Shown here: positions 55,801-62,041 of the stretch, piece by piece | Layout of the letters: each line of letters starts with the position of its first letter | Position numbering within the stretch: the stretch's first letter is position 1 | Assembly: GCA_020631735.1 (NCBI GenBank) | Contig: JAIWYO010009558.1 | Coordinates: forward strand, 1-64,000 | Direction: 5' to 3' | From: Saccharum officinarum | Lineage: Eukaryota > Streptophyta > Magnoliopsida > Poales > Poaceae | Length of the DNA: 64,000 nucleotides | Made by a program: the position numbers and the translations under genes | The notes under the pieces: model-generated | What the model was told of the DNA's origin: nothing | The model's input: only the letters and a program-made list of their open reading frames with translations | Databases searched by the model: none

Positions 55801-56403
55801 CAACCATGCAACTATGAAACCGCAGGACCAGGAAGGAGCGATCCAACCTATGATCATACAGAAACGTGCTCTGATATGAGCATTTCATTGTCAGAGAGTG
55901 ATTTTCAGAGAAAAGATCAAGCTTTGTCAATGCCAGAGCATGGAGGCACCAACTCTGAAGCCTCGGATGCTGTTGGAAGTGCATCGGCAGAGAAACCAAC
56001 TGTTGATGCCGATCACGATGAGGTAACGTCGGCTCCTGGTCCGTATCATTTGCTGGGGAATGCATCAGAGGCAGGCAGACAGGCAGCTGGAGTTCACTAT
56101 TGGATGATGGAAGACTCACCACTCCTGGAGGACGGAGAGCTGAGTGATGCACCACCGGCGGGCAGGCCTGCAGCTGGCACCCATCATCAACCGACGGAAC
56201 ACAGGCCAGCAGCAGCAACACCCGGAGCTGCCTCCTGGTGTGGGCAGCCAGACCACTCCCCACCTGTGGCCAGGCATAATGCCAGAACTCTGCCACCAAG
56301 AAACACCTTTCCCGGGCTGCGCTTGCGGCACCTCTCGTCAGATCCTGTCCCAAGGCATGGGCCATCAGGCCGTCCATCAAGGGCCATCAAATGCTTGGAT
56401 TGA
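42096..56403 (+). CDS. EDM2-like PHD-finger protein gene (damaged; probable pseudogene or truncated form)
   Basis: Coding exons with consistent splice phases: 42096-42193, 42862-42952, 43059-43154, 43561-43808, 43896-43994, 44081-44458, 45051-45192, 45274-45375, 46004-46096, 52748-52789, 53562-53672, 53888-53959, 54056-54174, 54945-55008, 55100 onward. The product matches ENHANCED DOWNY MILDEW 2: a run of atypical PHD fingers, a charged linker and a methyltransferase-like domain with NPPFG. EDM2 is a nuclear chromatin factor that controls H3K9me2 and transcript 3' end choice at genes with intronic transposons. This copy starts close to the first PHD finger and lacks the long N-terminal part of full-length EDM2. 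An in-frame TAA at 54164-54166 would stop it at 560 residues. A LINE (55229-55576) breaks the last exon, whose original frame continues to 56403. Confidence 0.82.
43208..43431 (-). mobile_element. 5'-truncated LINE 3' end in EDM2-like intron
   Basis: 224 bp bounded by a perfect 15-bp duplication ATTCGGATACTAATT (43193-43207, 43432-43446). The plus-strand T-run at its left edge is the poly-A tail of a minus-strand insertion. The sequence before it (minus strand TAATAAAAATCCGGCAAAAG) is a typical grass LINE tail. Confidence 0.85.
43896..46096 (+). CDS. EDM2-like gene, linker exons
   Basis: Exons 43896-43994 (EIVFEDF, AWDNLLPNNRILIYC), 44081-44458 (KHEINPEYRTPTRNHIKFP, then basic linker), 45051-45192 (AAAGITMEDVKKKLVVPSTH), 45274-45375 (AVKDALHMLENGASIAAAKS) and 46004-46096 (VFLAPFLHGMRYTSYGRHFT). 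Exon 44081-44458 has a 75-bp in-frame tandem duplication (44160, 44235; unit KPLNCVNGMNKK...ELPS). It ends at AG|GCAAGT, a GC donor; only this donor keeps the frame open into 45051. Confidence 0.85.
45537..45808. mobile_element. Stowaway-like MITE in EDM2-like intron
   Basis: TTATTCCCTCTGGTCACAAATAATTTACG on the left and TTGACTAGTGGGAGTA on the right match the grass Stowaway ends (CTCCCTCCGTCCC-type) with drift. The AT-rich interior contains AAGTATTTTCATAATTAAT. Confidence 0.6.
46250..46590 (+). mobile_element. LINE 3'-end fragment in EDM2-like intron
   Basis: Encodes WNHRNRCVFDG...LNGVLAVVKDELHLWSLAGA ending in a stop, the C-terminus of a plant L1-type ORF2. A 3' UTR with CTTAATATAATGATACGCAGCTCTCCTGC and an A-run at 46583 follows. 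The same tail occurs in the last-exon insertion near 55530. The left edge and target duplication are not clear. Confidence 0.75.
46591..47360. other. Intron sequence of EDM2-like gene
   Basis: AT-rich with no recognised domain. It ends at ATTAC, the left target duplication of the copia element. Confidence 0.5.
47361..47473 (+). repeat. 5' LTR of copia element 2
   Basis: TGTTGGAGTATG...CCTAAAACA. A CTATATA box lies at 47419-47425. Confidence 0.96.
47474..47487 (+). other. Primer binding site of copia element 2
   Basis: TGGTATCTACAGCC directly after the LTR resembles the initiator tRNA-Met site TGGTATCAGAGCC, with changes in the middle. Confidence 0.7.
47576..50848 (+). CDS. Copia element 2 ORF1: Pro/Ala-rich N-region, protease, integrase
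   Basis: 1090 codons. Residues 1-415 are Pro/Ala/Leu-rich, with a repeated GLLPPTAAAATGP-like unit (about 147-205) and no Gag core or CCHC knuckle. Residues ~416-445 are an RGG-like stretch (GRGGHRRRGRGRGGGSR). The protease DSGA is at 515-518 (WIADSGATYHTT). The pre-integrase zinc finger is WHRRLGHPGRD...CHACQLGRH. The integrase D-D-E lies in IHCDLWTSP, VQCDNGREFD and SSQNGKAERMIR, followed by FGCACYPN and FLGYSPDHKGYRC. After about residue 1011 the frame leaves the conserved pol path and ends in Arg-rich by-product sequence. Confidence 0.88.
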   Translation: MDGRPPPPPTLYSYFPTRSPPSWAQVLSGGAPPAGAPPVGATPAAGLTGRGLPAPAAPLMGGLPGAPLSLLPTRPPPPAPSPALFFTDPSAQAAAAALGFTDPSALAAAASPGGVPTPGGAAAPPGNAMAAGPPPPIGAPLLPPAAATGPGLLPPTAAGLLPPTAAATTAAGLLPPTAAAATGPGLLPPTAAAATGPGLLPPAAAMGSGATRISLSPAIAAPTLWAMGTGAAHALATTPNLGAVGDAADGLTAPAAVLPPPVALPAGPPPGFQPPATAAALPLSLDAVIAPMLAAAPPSPAAWPTPGLQAGYCLASGVPVGTALPFAGAARPPALLPSTIPSASAPLFPATWAPQSTTYPSWAPAAIGVAPASPGHPPALPAGAGYPLAPLTSGAGTDQAWAPHPSPTPPSFLVGSPPPGPSGGGGGRGGHRRRGRGRGGGSRFHDPSGSFQTPGGEPRLPAATMLAAASPGFQPAAFPWATPSSASPGWDSAALAHSFSTMAPRTPVGPQWIADSGATYHTTPDPTILSSVQLPSSYHPSSIMVANGSCLPVTSVGAAGAHGSFRLPDVLVAPSMVHNLLSIRRFTADNSCSVEFDSSGLTVRDLASRRPLLRCDSTGPLYTLRFPASPSSSSPTHLSAAFATTPSSTTWHRRLGHPGRDALMQLSRSSDIRCPRTHDEHLCHACQLGRHVRLPFHRSSSQTAHIFDLIHCDLWTSPVISVSGYKFYLVLLDDFSHYSWTFPLRAKSDAFPAILHFFAWVSTQFGLTIKAVQCDNGREFDNSASRAFFLSHGVQLRMSCPYTSSQNGKAERMIRTTNDTVRTLLFQASLPARFWAEGLHTSTYLLNRLPSAACPAPTPHHALFGTPPRYDHLRVFGCACYPNTAATSSHKLDPRSTLCVFLGYSPDHKGYRCFDLTSRRVLISRHVVFDESVFPFSSTTTPPVPDPPSLFPTDPVVQPPFSWPPAGTASLRAGPTPGPGSPAGPGPSSSGAAPSSPVGADLGPSSPASAPGGRVGRRRRIPSRHLPRHLRRGSPRRYGCTSAGHGRRRSRSLLHRGHRHHRHSPRRPVVPRRSTTRRCFIDTRGMSTRW
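50461..52446 (+). CDS. Copia element 2 ORF2: reverse transcriptase and RNase H
   Basis: Real pol sequence starts near 50615 and is in the -1 frame relative to ORF1. RVYQRR precedes RT. RT motifs: WELVPRP, WIWTHKRRADG, VDYDETFSPVV, HQLDVKNAFLHG, SLYGLKQAPRAW, LLYVDDIVLTAS (catalytic DD intact). RNase H: YTDADWAGCPDTRRS with Asp, SSAEAEYRA with Glu, YCDNVSAV with Asp, and TKGLPSSTF. Ends TAG at 52444-52446. It overlaps ORF1 for 388 bases. Confidence 0.9.
   Translation: MASCRYRFAARRADPRSRIPSGSGSVVLGRGPVLSGWCRPGAFVPRFCPGGSCRSPTPDPVPAPAPAPPSRFAAPVRVYQRRPRPPPLALPSPPGTPTPPPQSPPARGAPPVYHPPLLHRHPRHVHPMVTRHAAGTLPPRALEASTGDAVVSPVPSSVRDALLDPHWRRAMEEEYAALLANQTWELVPRPPGANVVTGKWIWTHKRRADGSLERYKARWVLRGFTQRPGVDYDETFSPVVKPATVRTVLSLALARSWPVHQLDVKNAFLHGLLTETVYCSQPAGFVDTTRPDMVCRLNRSLYGLKQAPRAWNHRFAAFLLTLGFVEAKSDTSLFVYHHGADTAYLLLYVDDIVLTASSEPLLRRIIAALQQEFAMKDLGELHHFLGVTVEHRPTGLLLHQRQYTRDILERAGMTDCNPCSTPVDTQGKLSEAEGPPVADPTAYRSLAGALQYLTFTRPDITYAVQQVCLHMHDPREPHLTALKRLLRYLRGTLDYGLLLHRASSTDLVVYTDADWAGCPDTRRSTSGYAVFLGGNLVSWSSKRQPVVSRSSAEAEYRAVANGVAEAAWLRQLLAELHTPPSRSTLIYCDNVSAVYLSTNPIQHQRTKHVEIDLHFVRDRVAIGEVRVLHVPTTSQFADIFTKGLPSSTFAEFRSSLNITGG
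52527..52639 (+). repeat. 3' LTR of copia element 2
   Basis: Identical to 47361-47473 and preceded by CTGCGGGGGG, the polypurine tract. Confidence 0.96.
52748..55228 (+). CDS. EDM2-like gene, methyltransferase-like domain exons
   Basis: Exons 52748-52789 (IVDKLQWYIQSGDT), 53562-53672 (VVDFCCGSNDFSLLLKE), 53888-53959 (NDFNFERRDWMTV), 54056-54174 (VMGLNPPFGVKASLANQF, KPKLIILIVPK), 54945-55008 (LDKKYPPYELIWQDSD) and 55100-55228 (SFYLPGSLGVDNK, PPPLSLWSRSDWAKRH). VDFCCG corresponds to the SAM-binding motif I and NPPFG to the (D/N)PP(F/Y) catalytic motif of amino-methyltransferase folds; activity in EDM2 proteins is not established. Within 54056-54174, codon 37 is TAA where relatives have a Glu (P-P-E-T-E-R context), so it is a nonsense change. 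Confidence 0.85.
54197..54903 (+). pseudogene. RTE-type LINE, 5'-truncated, in EDM2-like intron
   Basis: An open frame 54200-54772 encodes FRYLGSMLQKDGDIDEDVRH, GVLCDKRVPQKLKGKFYRTA, PAMLYGAECWPTKRRH and LRWFGHVQRRPPEAPVRSG. These are the RT C-terminal and tail parts of plant RTE LINEs, ending in TGA. The 3' end is a (GTT)n run at 54883-54901, the usual RTE tail. It has no in-frame stop in 190 codons, so the insertion is fairly recent. Confidence 0.85.
55229..55576 (+). mobile_element. 5'-truncated LINE inserted in last exon of EDM2-like gene
   Basis: 348 bp flanked by a perfect 14-bp duplication AGATCGCCAAATCA (55215-55228, 55577-55590), with a poly-A end. In another frame it reads WSHRNRCVFDGAAPS, the LINE ORF2 C-terminus. 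Read in the host frame, it adds about 26 foreign residues (CWELGLFGAIAIVV...) then TAG at 55307-55309. Confidence 0.9.
55591..56403 (+). pseudogene. Separated C-terminal tail of EDM2-like gene
   Basis: 270 codons in the phase that the last exon would have without the LINE and one duplication copy. Starts MKHIPNEIASSGD; acidic and Ser/Thr-rich, then Pro/His/Arg-rich (TEHRPAAATPG, RHNARTLPPRN) to TGA at 56401-56403. The low-complexity tail is poorly conserved in EDM2 relatives. Confidence 0.7.
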
Positions 56404-57078
56404 GGATGAAGACTATTAGGCCTAGATTACCAAGGAAAAAAGAATCCCTCTTCTGCTTGTGAATGACCTGCCCGTGACATCGTTGCTGTGTAGAGTAGGG
56501 GATAGTAGCTGCTAATGTGCCTCGCGTTGTCTTCACAGGTGTGAGCTAGTTTGTTCTACGGCCGGCTTTGGAGTATGCTGAGGTTATGGTAACGTTGGTA
56601 GAGCTGGTTTCGGAGTAAGTCACTGGATCATTTGCTTTCGTTAATTGTTACATTCATGCCCTTACTGCTTGAGCCTGTAAGTCTGTAACTGTTTCTGACG
56701 AAACATCGAACCATGGTTCATGGACTTGATTGGCTTTGAGCCTGAGACAGCAAAGATGAGAAAATGAATTATTCAGGACAGATCTTTCGTTGCCTGCGTA
56801 CCTTGTTGGATGATTTGGTTTCCTGTCGCGACTTGCATTCTGAATATTGTTCGTCTATCTATATATATGACATGGCATCGCCTGCTTGCAGAGCACGGTA
56901 CATGCTTAGGCATTTCAGGTATGCTCGAGTTTTTTTTCAGATACTGGGAACATGGATGTCTTTTGTTCAAAGGACAGTTCAAATCTCCATGAATTTCATT
57001 AATATTTTATAGACAGATCTGAAAACGACGTCTTGAGTAAGAACCGGACAGTAGTGCCTGCCATTTCAAGTATTCAAC
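56404..57078. other. 3' flank of EDM2-like gene
   Basis: Probably the 3' UTR for the first few hundred bases. No second gene recognised. Confidence 0.4.
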
Positions 57079-57471
57079 ATGGGCCAAAAAAGCAATTTTC
57101 TTACATTGCAATCCGTGCTGTTGGCCATTGTGTTTGTGCATCTCCAGACTCCACACTTCCACAGGCCACTGGTTGCCACTCCGAGAAGGGAGCTGGATGC
57201 CACCACCACCACGGGGACGGACGCGTGCGCCGGAATAGAAGCTGGCGCGGCTCGGTGGGCGGGCGCCATGCCGTCGCCATCGGTGGAAGAGCCGGGGCCG
57301 GTGTCGTGGGACTCGGTCCCGGGAGCGCCCGACCGGCGGCTCCGGCCGCGGAGACCCGCACGTGCGGTGCGGCGACGATCGGCGGTGGTCTGGCTGGTGC
57401 TGACCGGCCGAAATGACCACAAAGCCCCCGGGGTCGGGGTGCATGCGGGGCCGCGGCTGCACGTGACGTGA
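57079..57471 (+). CDS. Hypothetical small protein with signal-peptide-like start
   Basis: 130 codons. MGQKSNFLTLQSVLLAIVFV is a convincing hydrophobic leader; the rest is Arg/Pro/Ala-rich with no recognised peptide-hormone motif (I looked for CLE, CEP, RGF, IDA and PSY types). The GC-rich stretch is open in several frames on both strands, which weakens the case. No intron, UTR or neighbour supports it. Confidence 0.25.
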   Translation: MGQKSNFLTLQSVLLAIVFVHLQTPHFHRPLVATPRRELDATTTTGTDACAGIEAGAARWAGAMPSPSVEEPGPVSWDSVPGAPDRRLRPRRPARAVRRRSAVVWLVLTGRNDHKAPGVGVHAGPRLHVT

Positions 57472-58513
57472 GGTCTGAGGTGTGGTGGCCGCAGAGGCGA
57501 TCGGACGGACGGAGTGGCGTGTGGGCCCCCGGAGATGGGAGGTCAAAGCGGCCGTGGGCCGTGGGCCCGTGGCCGTAGGCGGCCTGTCACCTGAGCCGCG
57601 CGTGGTGCGGTGCATGGTGGGCCAGGCCCTGCTAGCGATGCCGTGGGCTTTGCCGCTTTCGGATTCCCATTTTTCTCTGTGGAGGTCCGAAATGCTTATT
57701 GCTCTTTTGGCGAGATCGCATTTGTTTTCCTTTCAAAAAAAAAAAAGAAGAAGAGGAAATCGCATTCGTTTTCGAGAGGTAACCCTAGACTGATTTCGAG
57801 ATCGACGAATTCATCGTGTCATATACACCTCGCTATTGAATAGTACGTCGATTGTCTAGGAATAAATAATCGTAGCCTGAAAATGCGAGCACTGATGCTG
57901 AGTCAAAGTAAAGATTCCTGTTATTATTATTTTTAATTTTACGTCACGAGTCTAGAGCTATATTTTTAAAGTATATAAGCGTGGGCATGGTTAACAGGGA
58001 TTTGTAGACCTGATTTAGGTCTTGTTTTGATGTAGTATATATATATATATATAAAGCCTGGCCAACACATGTGGATTGATGTTTAATCCGACAACATCCC
58101 AATAAGACCTTAGCGGTTAAGAGAGAAATTCCTTTCCATCTTGAGCAATTTATAGCGTCCTCTTGGTCCTTAATGTTATAAAATATATATTTTTTCTTTA
58201 GCACTCGTTAACAACTAAAATAATATTTTTCCTTAAGAGTTACACGTATGTCTTTTCTCACAAAGAGAAAGAAGTTTCCACGCATTCTTACTGTTAGTAG
58301 ATAACATTAAGTTTCCAACAGCCCTATATGAAGTTTCTTTGCTCTCCCATGAAACCCCCTACCGACACGACCCTAACACTGCCATGGTTTTCTATATGTG
58401 GTTAGCAGTGTTTAGCCATCAGTTCGCCTTGTAGCCAAAGCAAGGGTTACCATCTTGAGAGCACCCCAGAGAATCCAAAACACTGTTACATACCATTTGG
58501 ACAAAATTAGCTA
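57472..58513. other. Intergenic stretch, no gene seen
   Basis: GC-rich to about 57660, then AT-rich. Short (TA)n at 58038-58053. No feature recognised. Confidence 0.45.
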
Positions 58514-58747
58514 CTCCCTTCGTCCCTAAATAAGTGTCGTTTTCACTCCTAAGAAATAACTTTGACTAAATATATATATATATATATTAATATTTATGGT
58601 ATAAAATTAATATTATTAGATAGATCGTTAAATCTATTATCATAATAAATTTATTTGAAGATACAAATGTTGCATGTATTTTTCTACAAATCCAGTCAAA
58701 CTTATGCTACGAAAACCAAAAGCGATGTTATTTAGGGACAGATGGAG
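58514..58747. mobile_element. Stowaway MITE
   Basis: CTCCCTTCGTCCCTAAATAA on the left and TTATTTAGGGACAGATGGAG on the right, flanked by TA on both sides. The interior has the usual TTTGACTAAATATATA and GTCAAACTTATGC. Confidence 0.88.
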
Positions 58748-58756
58748 TAAGTGATA

Positions 58757-58988
58757 CTCCATTCGTCCCAAAATATCTGTCGTTTCGCTTCCTGAGAAAT
58801 AAGTTTGACAAAATATATATAAAAAATATTAATATTTATGGTACATAATTAGTATCATTAGAAAGATCTTTAAATCATGTTTTTTAATAAATTTATTTGG
58901 AGATACAAATATTGCACGTATTTTCTACAAATCGAGTCAAACTTACAGCACGAAACCCAAAGCGACAGATAATTTGGGACGGAGGGAG
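58757..58988. mobile_element. Stowaway MITE, second copy
   Basis: CTCCATTCGTCCCAAAATAT on the left and ATAATTTGGGACGGAGGGAG on the right, with TA on the left flank. Only nine bases separate it from the previous copy. The interior is similar but clearly diverged. Confidence 0.85.
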
Positions 58989-59042
58989 CAAGTGTTTAAT
59001 AATCTATCTCTGCAAATGTTCTGTGTAATCGTTATATGATGA

Positions 59043-59257
59043 GGCCATGTTTAGTTCCTAAAATATTTCAAAATTCCCCGTCGCATCGAATGTTTGGACA
59101 CATGCATAGAGTATTAAATATAGATGAAAAAAACTAATTACATAGTTCGGTAGAAAACCACAAGACGAATATTTTAAGTCTAATTAGTCAATGATTGGAC
59201 ACTCATTAAAAAAAATACAAACGAAAGTGCTAAAGTCTCTGAACCCAAAATATTTGG
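59043..59257. mobile_element. MITE, GGCC-TGTTTAGTTCC family (reverse orientation)
   Basis: GGCCATGTTTAGTTCC start, with AAACTAATTACATAGTT, AAGACGAATATTTTAAGTCTAATTAGTC and CAATGATTGGACACTCATT as the reverse of the family core. The right end is degraded. Confidence 0.7.
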
Positions 59258-59485
59258 CGAGTGGAACAGAAGACGAAAATGTGAAAAAGGTCTGGAAGTC
59301 TTTGAATTGGGTGCATGAAAGTCCCATCGGTCACATGAACTCTGGCATGACCGCATGACCAGAAAGCAGACTGCAGTGAAGAAAGTTGGTGTTTTCATAG
59401 AAAAACAATGCCTTTCATAGAAAAACAATGCCTCGGTTTTACACACACGTTCTTCTACAGTACCAAATTACTGGTAGTGCTGCCT

Positions 59486-59761
59486 GGCCCTTGTTTAGTT
59501 TCCAATTTCACCCCTAAATTTCACTATGCAAAAGGAGATTCTCCATCACATCAAAATATCGGTAAATGCATGGAGTACTAAATATAAATGAAATCAAAAA
59601 CTAATAGACAATTTTGTTGTACTTTGCGAGACGAACATTTTGAGTCTAATTAATCAATTTTTGAATAATTTTTTACACTAAAAAAAAAAACGCGCTACAG
59701 TGTTCCGACCGAAACACTGTAGCACGCAGTGCGTTCCCAAGTCGGGAACTAAACACGGCCC
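59486..59761. mobile_element. MITE, same family (reverse orientation)
   Basis: GGCCCTTGTTTAGTTTCC on the left and GGGAACTAAACACGGCC on the right. The interior has CACTGTAGCACGCAGTGCG near the right end. Confidence 0.78.
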
Positions 59762-59788
59762 TGATTCCACATGCGAGGTAAATGTGCT

Positions 59789-60028
59789 GGGCTGCGTTTG
59801 GATGCAAAAAATTTTGCAAAATGCTCATATAGCACTTTTCGTTGTTATTTGATAATTAGTGTCCAATCATGGACTAATTAGGCTTAAAAGATTCGTCTCG
59901 TGAATTTCGTCTAAACTGTGTAATTAGTTTTATTTTTACATATTTAATGTTTCATGCATGTGTCAAAGATTCGATGTGATGGAGAATTTGAAAAATTTTG
60001 CAAAATTTTTTACATCTAAATTAGGCCC
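59789..60028. mobile_element. MITE, same family (forward)
   Basis: GGGCTGCGTTTGGATGCAAAAA on the left and TTTACATCTAAATTAGGCCC on the right, with core AATCATGGACTAATTAGGC and AGATTCGTCTCGTG. About 30 bases separate it from the previous copy. Confidence 0.78.
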
Positions 60029-60324
60029 AGGTCAACAGCACACGCCTAGTACTGTTCCTTGAAAACGCTTTTCCCGAACAGAGATTTGAAGGGCAAATAA
60101 AACAAAACGAAAGTCACCAATAATGCTAATCGCTAAGCCTTCCCACCTTTCACTGTTTGGGGAAGATGGAAGAGTGCATGCATGTGGGTGAGAAAAAGAG
60201 GCCCAATTTTTCACTTTTGGACCACTATACTGTCTCTTTGATCAACAAACCAAAGCCTTAGAGTTCGTTCGCCCTTTGGTTAGTTACTTGTTGGAACAAT
60301 CTTTCCTTTATCTTACTTTATAAG

Positions 60325-60445
60325 CTTACAGCTTGTTCGCTTGGCTGAAAATAAACGGCTGAAAGTATTGTTGACTGATTTATGTGAGAGAAAAACACCG
60401 CTGGCTGGCTGAAAATAAGCAACTCAAAGCTCAAGCGAATAGGTT
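60325..60445. mobile_element. MITE of GTTCGCTTGGCTG type
   Basis: AGCTTGTTCGCTTGGCTGAAA on the left, GGCTGGCTGAAAATAAGC and CTCAAGCGAATAGG on the right, with GTGAGAGAAAAACACCGCTGG inside. Related to 11189-11341. Confidence 0.6.
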
Positions 60446-60584
60446 AGATCCTCTGCATCTGTCTTTATTTAACTACTATTACTATGCTGGTGGAAGAATG
60501 TAAACATGCAAATTTTAGCCTACACAAATACGTACTTAGAGTTGAGAGTTCGACTTTTGAGTCAAATAATTTTATTCATAAAAT

Positions 60585-60907
60585 ACGAATTGAGCGTAGC
60601 TCAGCTAGTTGGGTTCCTTGTGGTGAAACCTGTCCACCCAGGTTAAAGTCCCCGACTTGATACGGGTGCTCGCATTTTTCTAGATTTATTCTAGGATCTA
60701 ATGGAGCTATTCTTTTAATGGTTGGTGACGTGTCCGTCGACAGCGAGGCGCTGTAGTAACTTCGTCAATCTCGAGATTTGCCGGTCTAACTTAGTTTTTC
60801 GGAGGTGCTCATAGGGGTAGGGTACGCATGCGTGCATTCATAGGAGTGAGTGTGCCCTCGTGTATGTAAGTGTTTGCATCTGTAACTAGGTCTCGCAAAA
60901 GAAAAAG
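60585..60907 (+). mobile_element. tRNA-derived SINE
   Basis: Starts near GAGCGTAGCTCAGCTAGTTGG, a pol III A box of tRNA type, followed by a degenerate B box (AGGTTAAAGTCCCC). The long tRNA-unrelated body has AGGGTACGCATGCGTGCATTCATAGG as in grass SINEs, and an A-rich end. Flanked by a perfect 12-bp duplication TATTCATAAAAT (60573-60584, 60908-60919). Confidence 0.85.
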
Positions 60908-60919
60908 TATTCATAAAAT

Positions 60920-61754
60920 GAACCATGCAGATTCTAACAAAATAATATTTGTTAAAGTACATATAAAATGAGCACTAAAATAATCACTTTCATATTATCA
61001 AGACTTTAATATAGCCTTTGCAGTGGCTAGCAAGGAAACAAAAAAAACTATAGTAACAATTAGTTGCTAGATATAGCAAAGGCAAAGGCTATATGTTTTG
61101 TAATTGTTGCGTGTTAGAACCAAAAAATGAAAACACAAAATATGTTTGGCTCAGCTATAAGATGTGGAAAATTGAAGATACTATGAACTATGTGCTATAA
61201 AAAATTGTAAGGTATCTAGTTAAAAGAAACTATGAAACATATCTCCTCTCTTTATCTTCCTTGAAACAACTACAAAAACGTGCCTCTATTTCTACCAATT
61301 TGGTAAAGTTGAACAAAAACAAGATCCAGGGTGCTAAGAAAATTGTACTTCGCAAATGCAGGCGCTTCGGAAAAAAGCACCTCTTAGTTCTACATGTTTA
61401 GTTTGTATTCTGCTTTTTGGCAGCAAAGCACTTTCTATAAACTAAACCAAACATTTTCTAAATATGGGCACTTGCTTCTTCACTATTAATTTATTGCTGG
61501 TGGTTTTCTTTCAAAAAGAAATATGCACAAAATAGCGTGGCACATGTATGCAGGCACAGAAGATCCTGGTGTGAGCTCTTGCTAGGTTGTGTGTGTTTAA
61601 AACCTCTAGTTTTATAATCTACCGCAGTGGCCTTAAGAGTCTAGTGCAAACAAACCTTCCCCTCTCTATCCCTCTCTCCCTCTCCCTCTCAAACACACGC
61701 GCTTTCTTGGTGCCTTCTAGCCAGCAGCAGCTACACCTCACCGGCCGTCGGGAC
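60920..61754. other. Intergenic stretch ending in a CT-rich leader-like tract
   Basis: AT-rich without coding signals. From about 61660 a CCCTCTC-rich tract resembles plant 5' UTRs and precedes a small ORF. Confidence 0.4.
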
Positions 61755-62041
61755 ATGACGAAGAAGGACGAGGAGGACGCCGCCACCAATGCCACCGTCT
61801 CCAGCGACGACGTGCCGTCTCTTCTCCAGCCACGACGACGACGTTCCCCGCTCCCCGTCCGCCCGGAGAGGCCGCCGCCGCTCCGGTGACCCCTAGCTGC
61901 TTCTCCTTTCTCGCCTTCTGAGTCGTCGTTCTTCTTCGGAGCAAAGCCATATATGGAGCGAGCTCGCCGTCGTGCAGACCAGCGGCTCATCAACGGATTG
62001 AGGAGAGCCCTGGCGAAGAAGGAGCCGTACGTGTCCCGGTG
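61755..62041 (+). CDS. Two candidate small ORFs after a CT-rich leader
   Basis: ATG 61755 opens 44 codons (MTKKDEEDAATNATVSSDD, Arg/Pro-rich end). ATG 61952 opens 29 codons (MERARRRADQRLINGLRRAL), strongly basic, with a GTACGT donor-like site at ~62027. Neither matches a family I know. The leader and start contexts look like a transcribed locus; a short peptide or non-coding RNA is possible. Confidence 0.2.

Noticed and set aside
57007..57615. 202-codon minus-strand frame
   Set aside because: GC-rich by-product, His/Arg/Pro-rich without a domain; overlaps several equally open frames.
60595..60670. Possible tRNA gene
   Set aside because: Only the A box fits. The B box is degenerate and no acceptor stem closes; the 12-bp target duplication shows a SINE.
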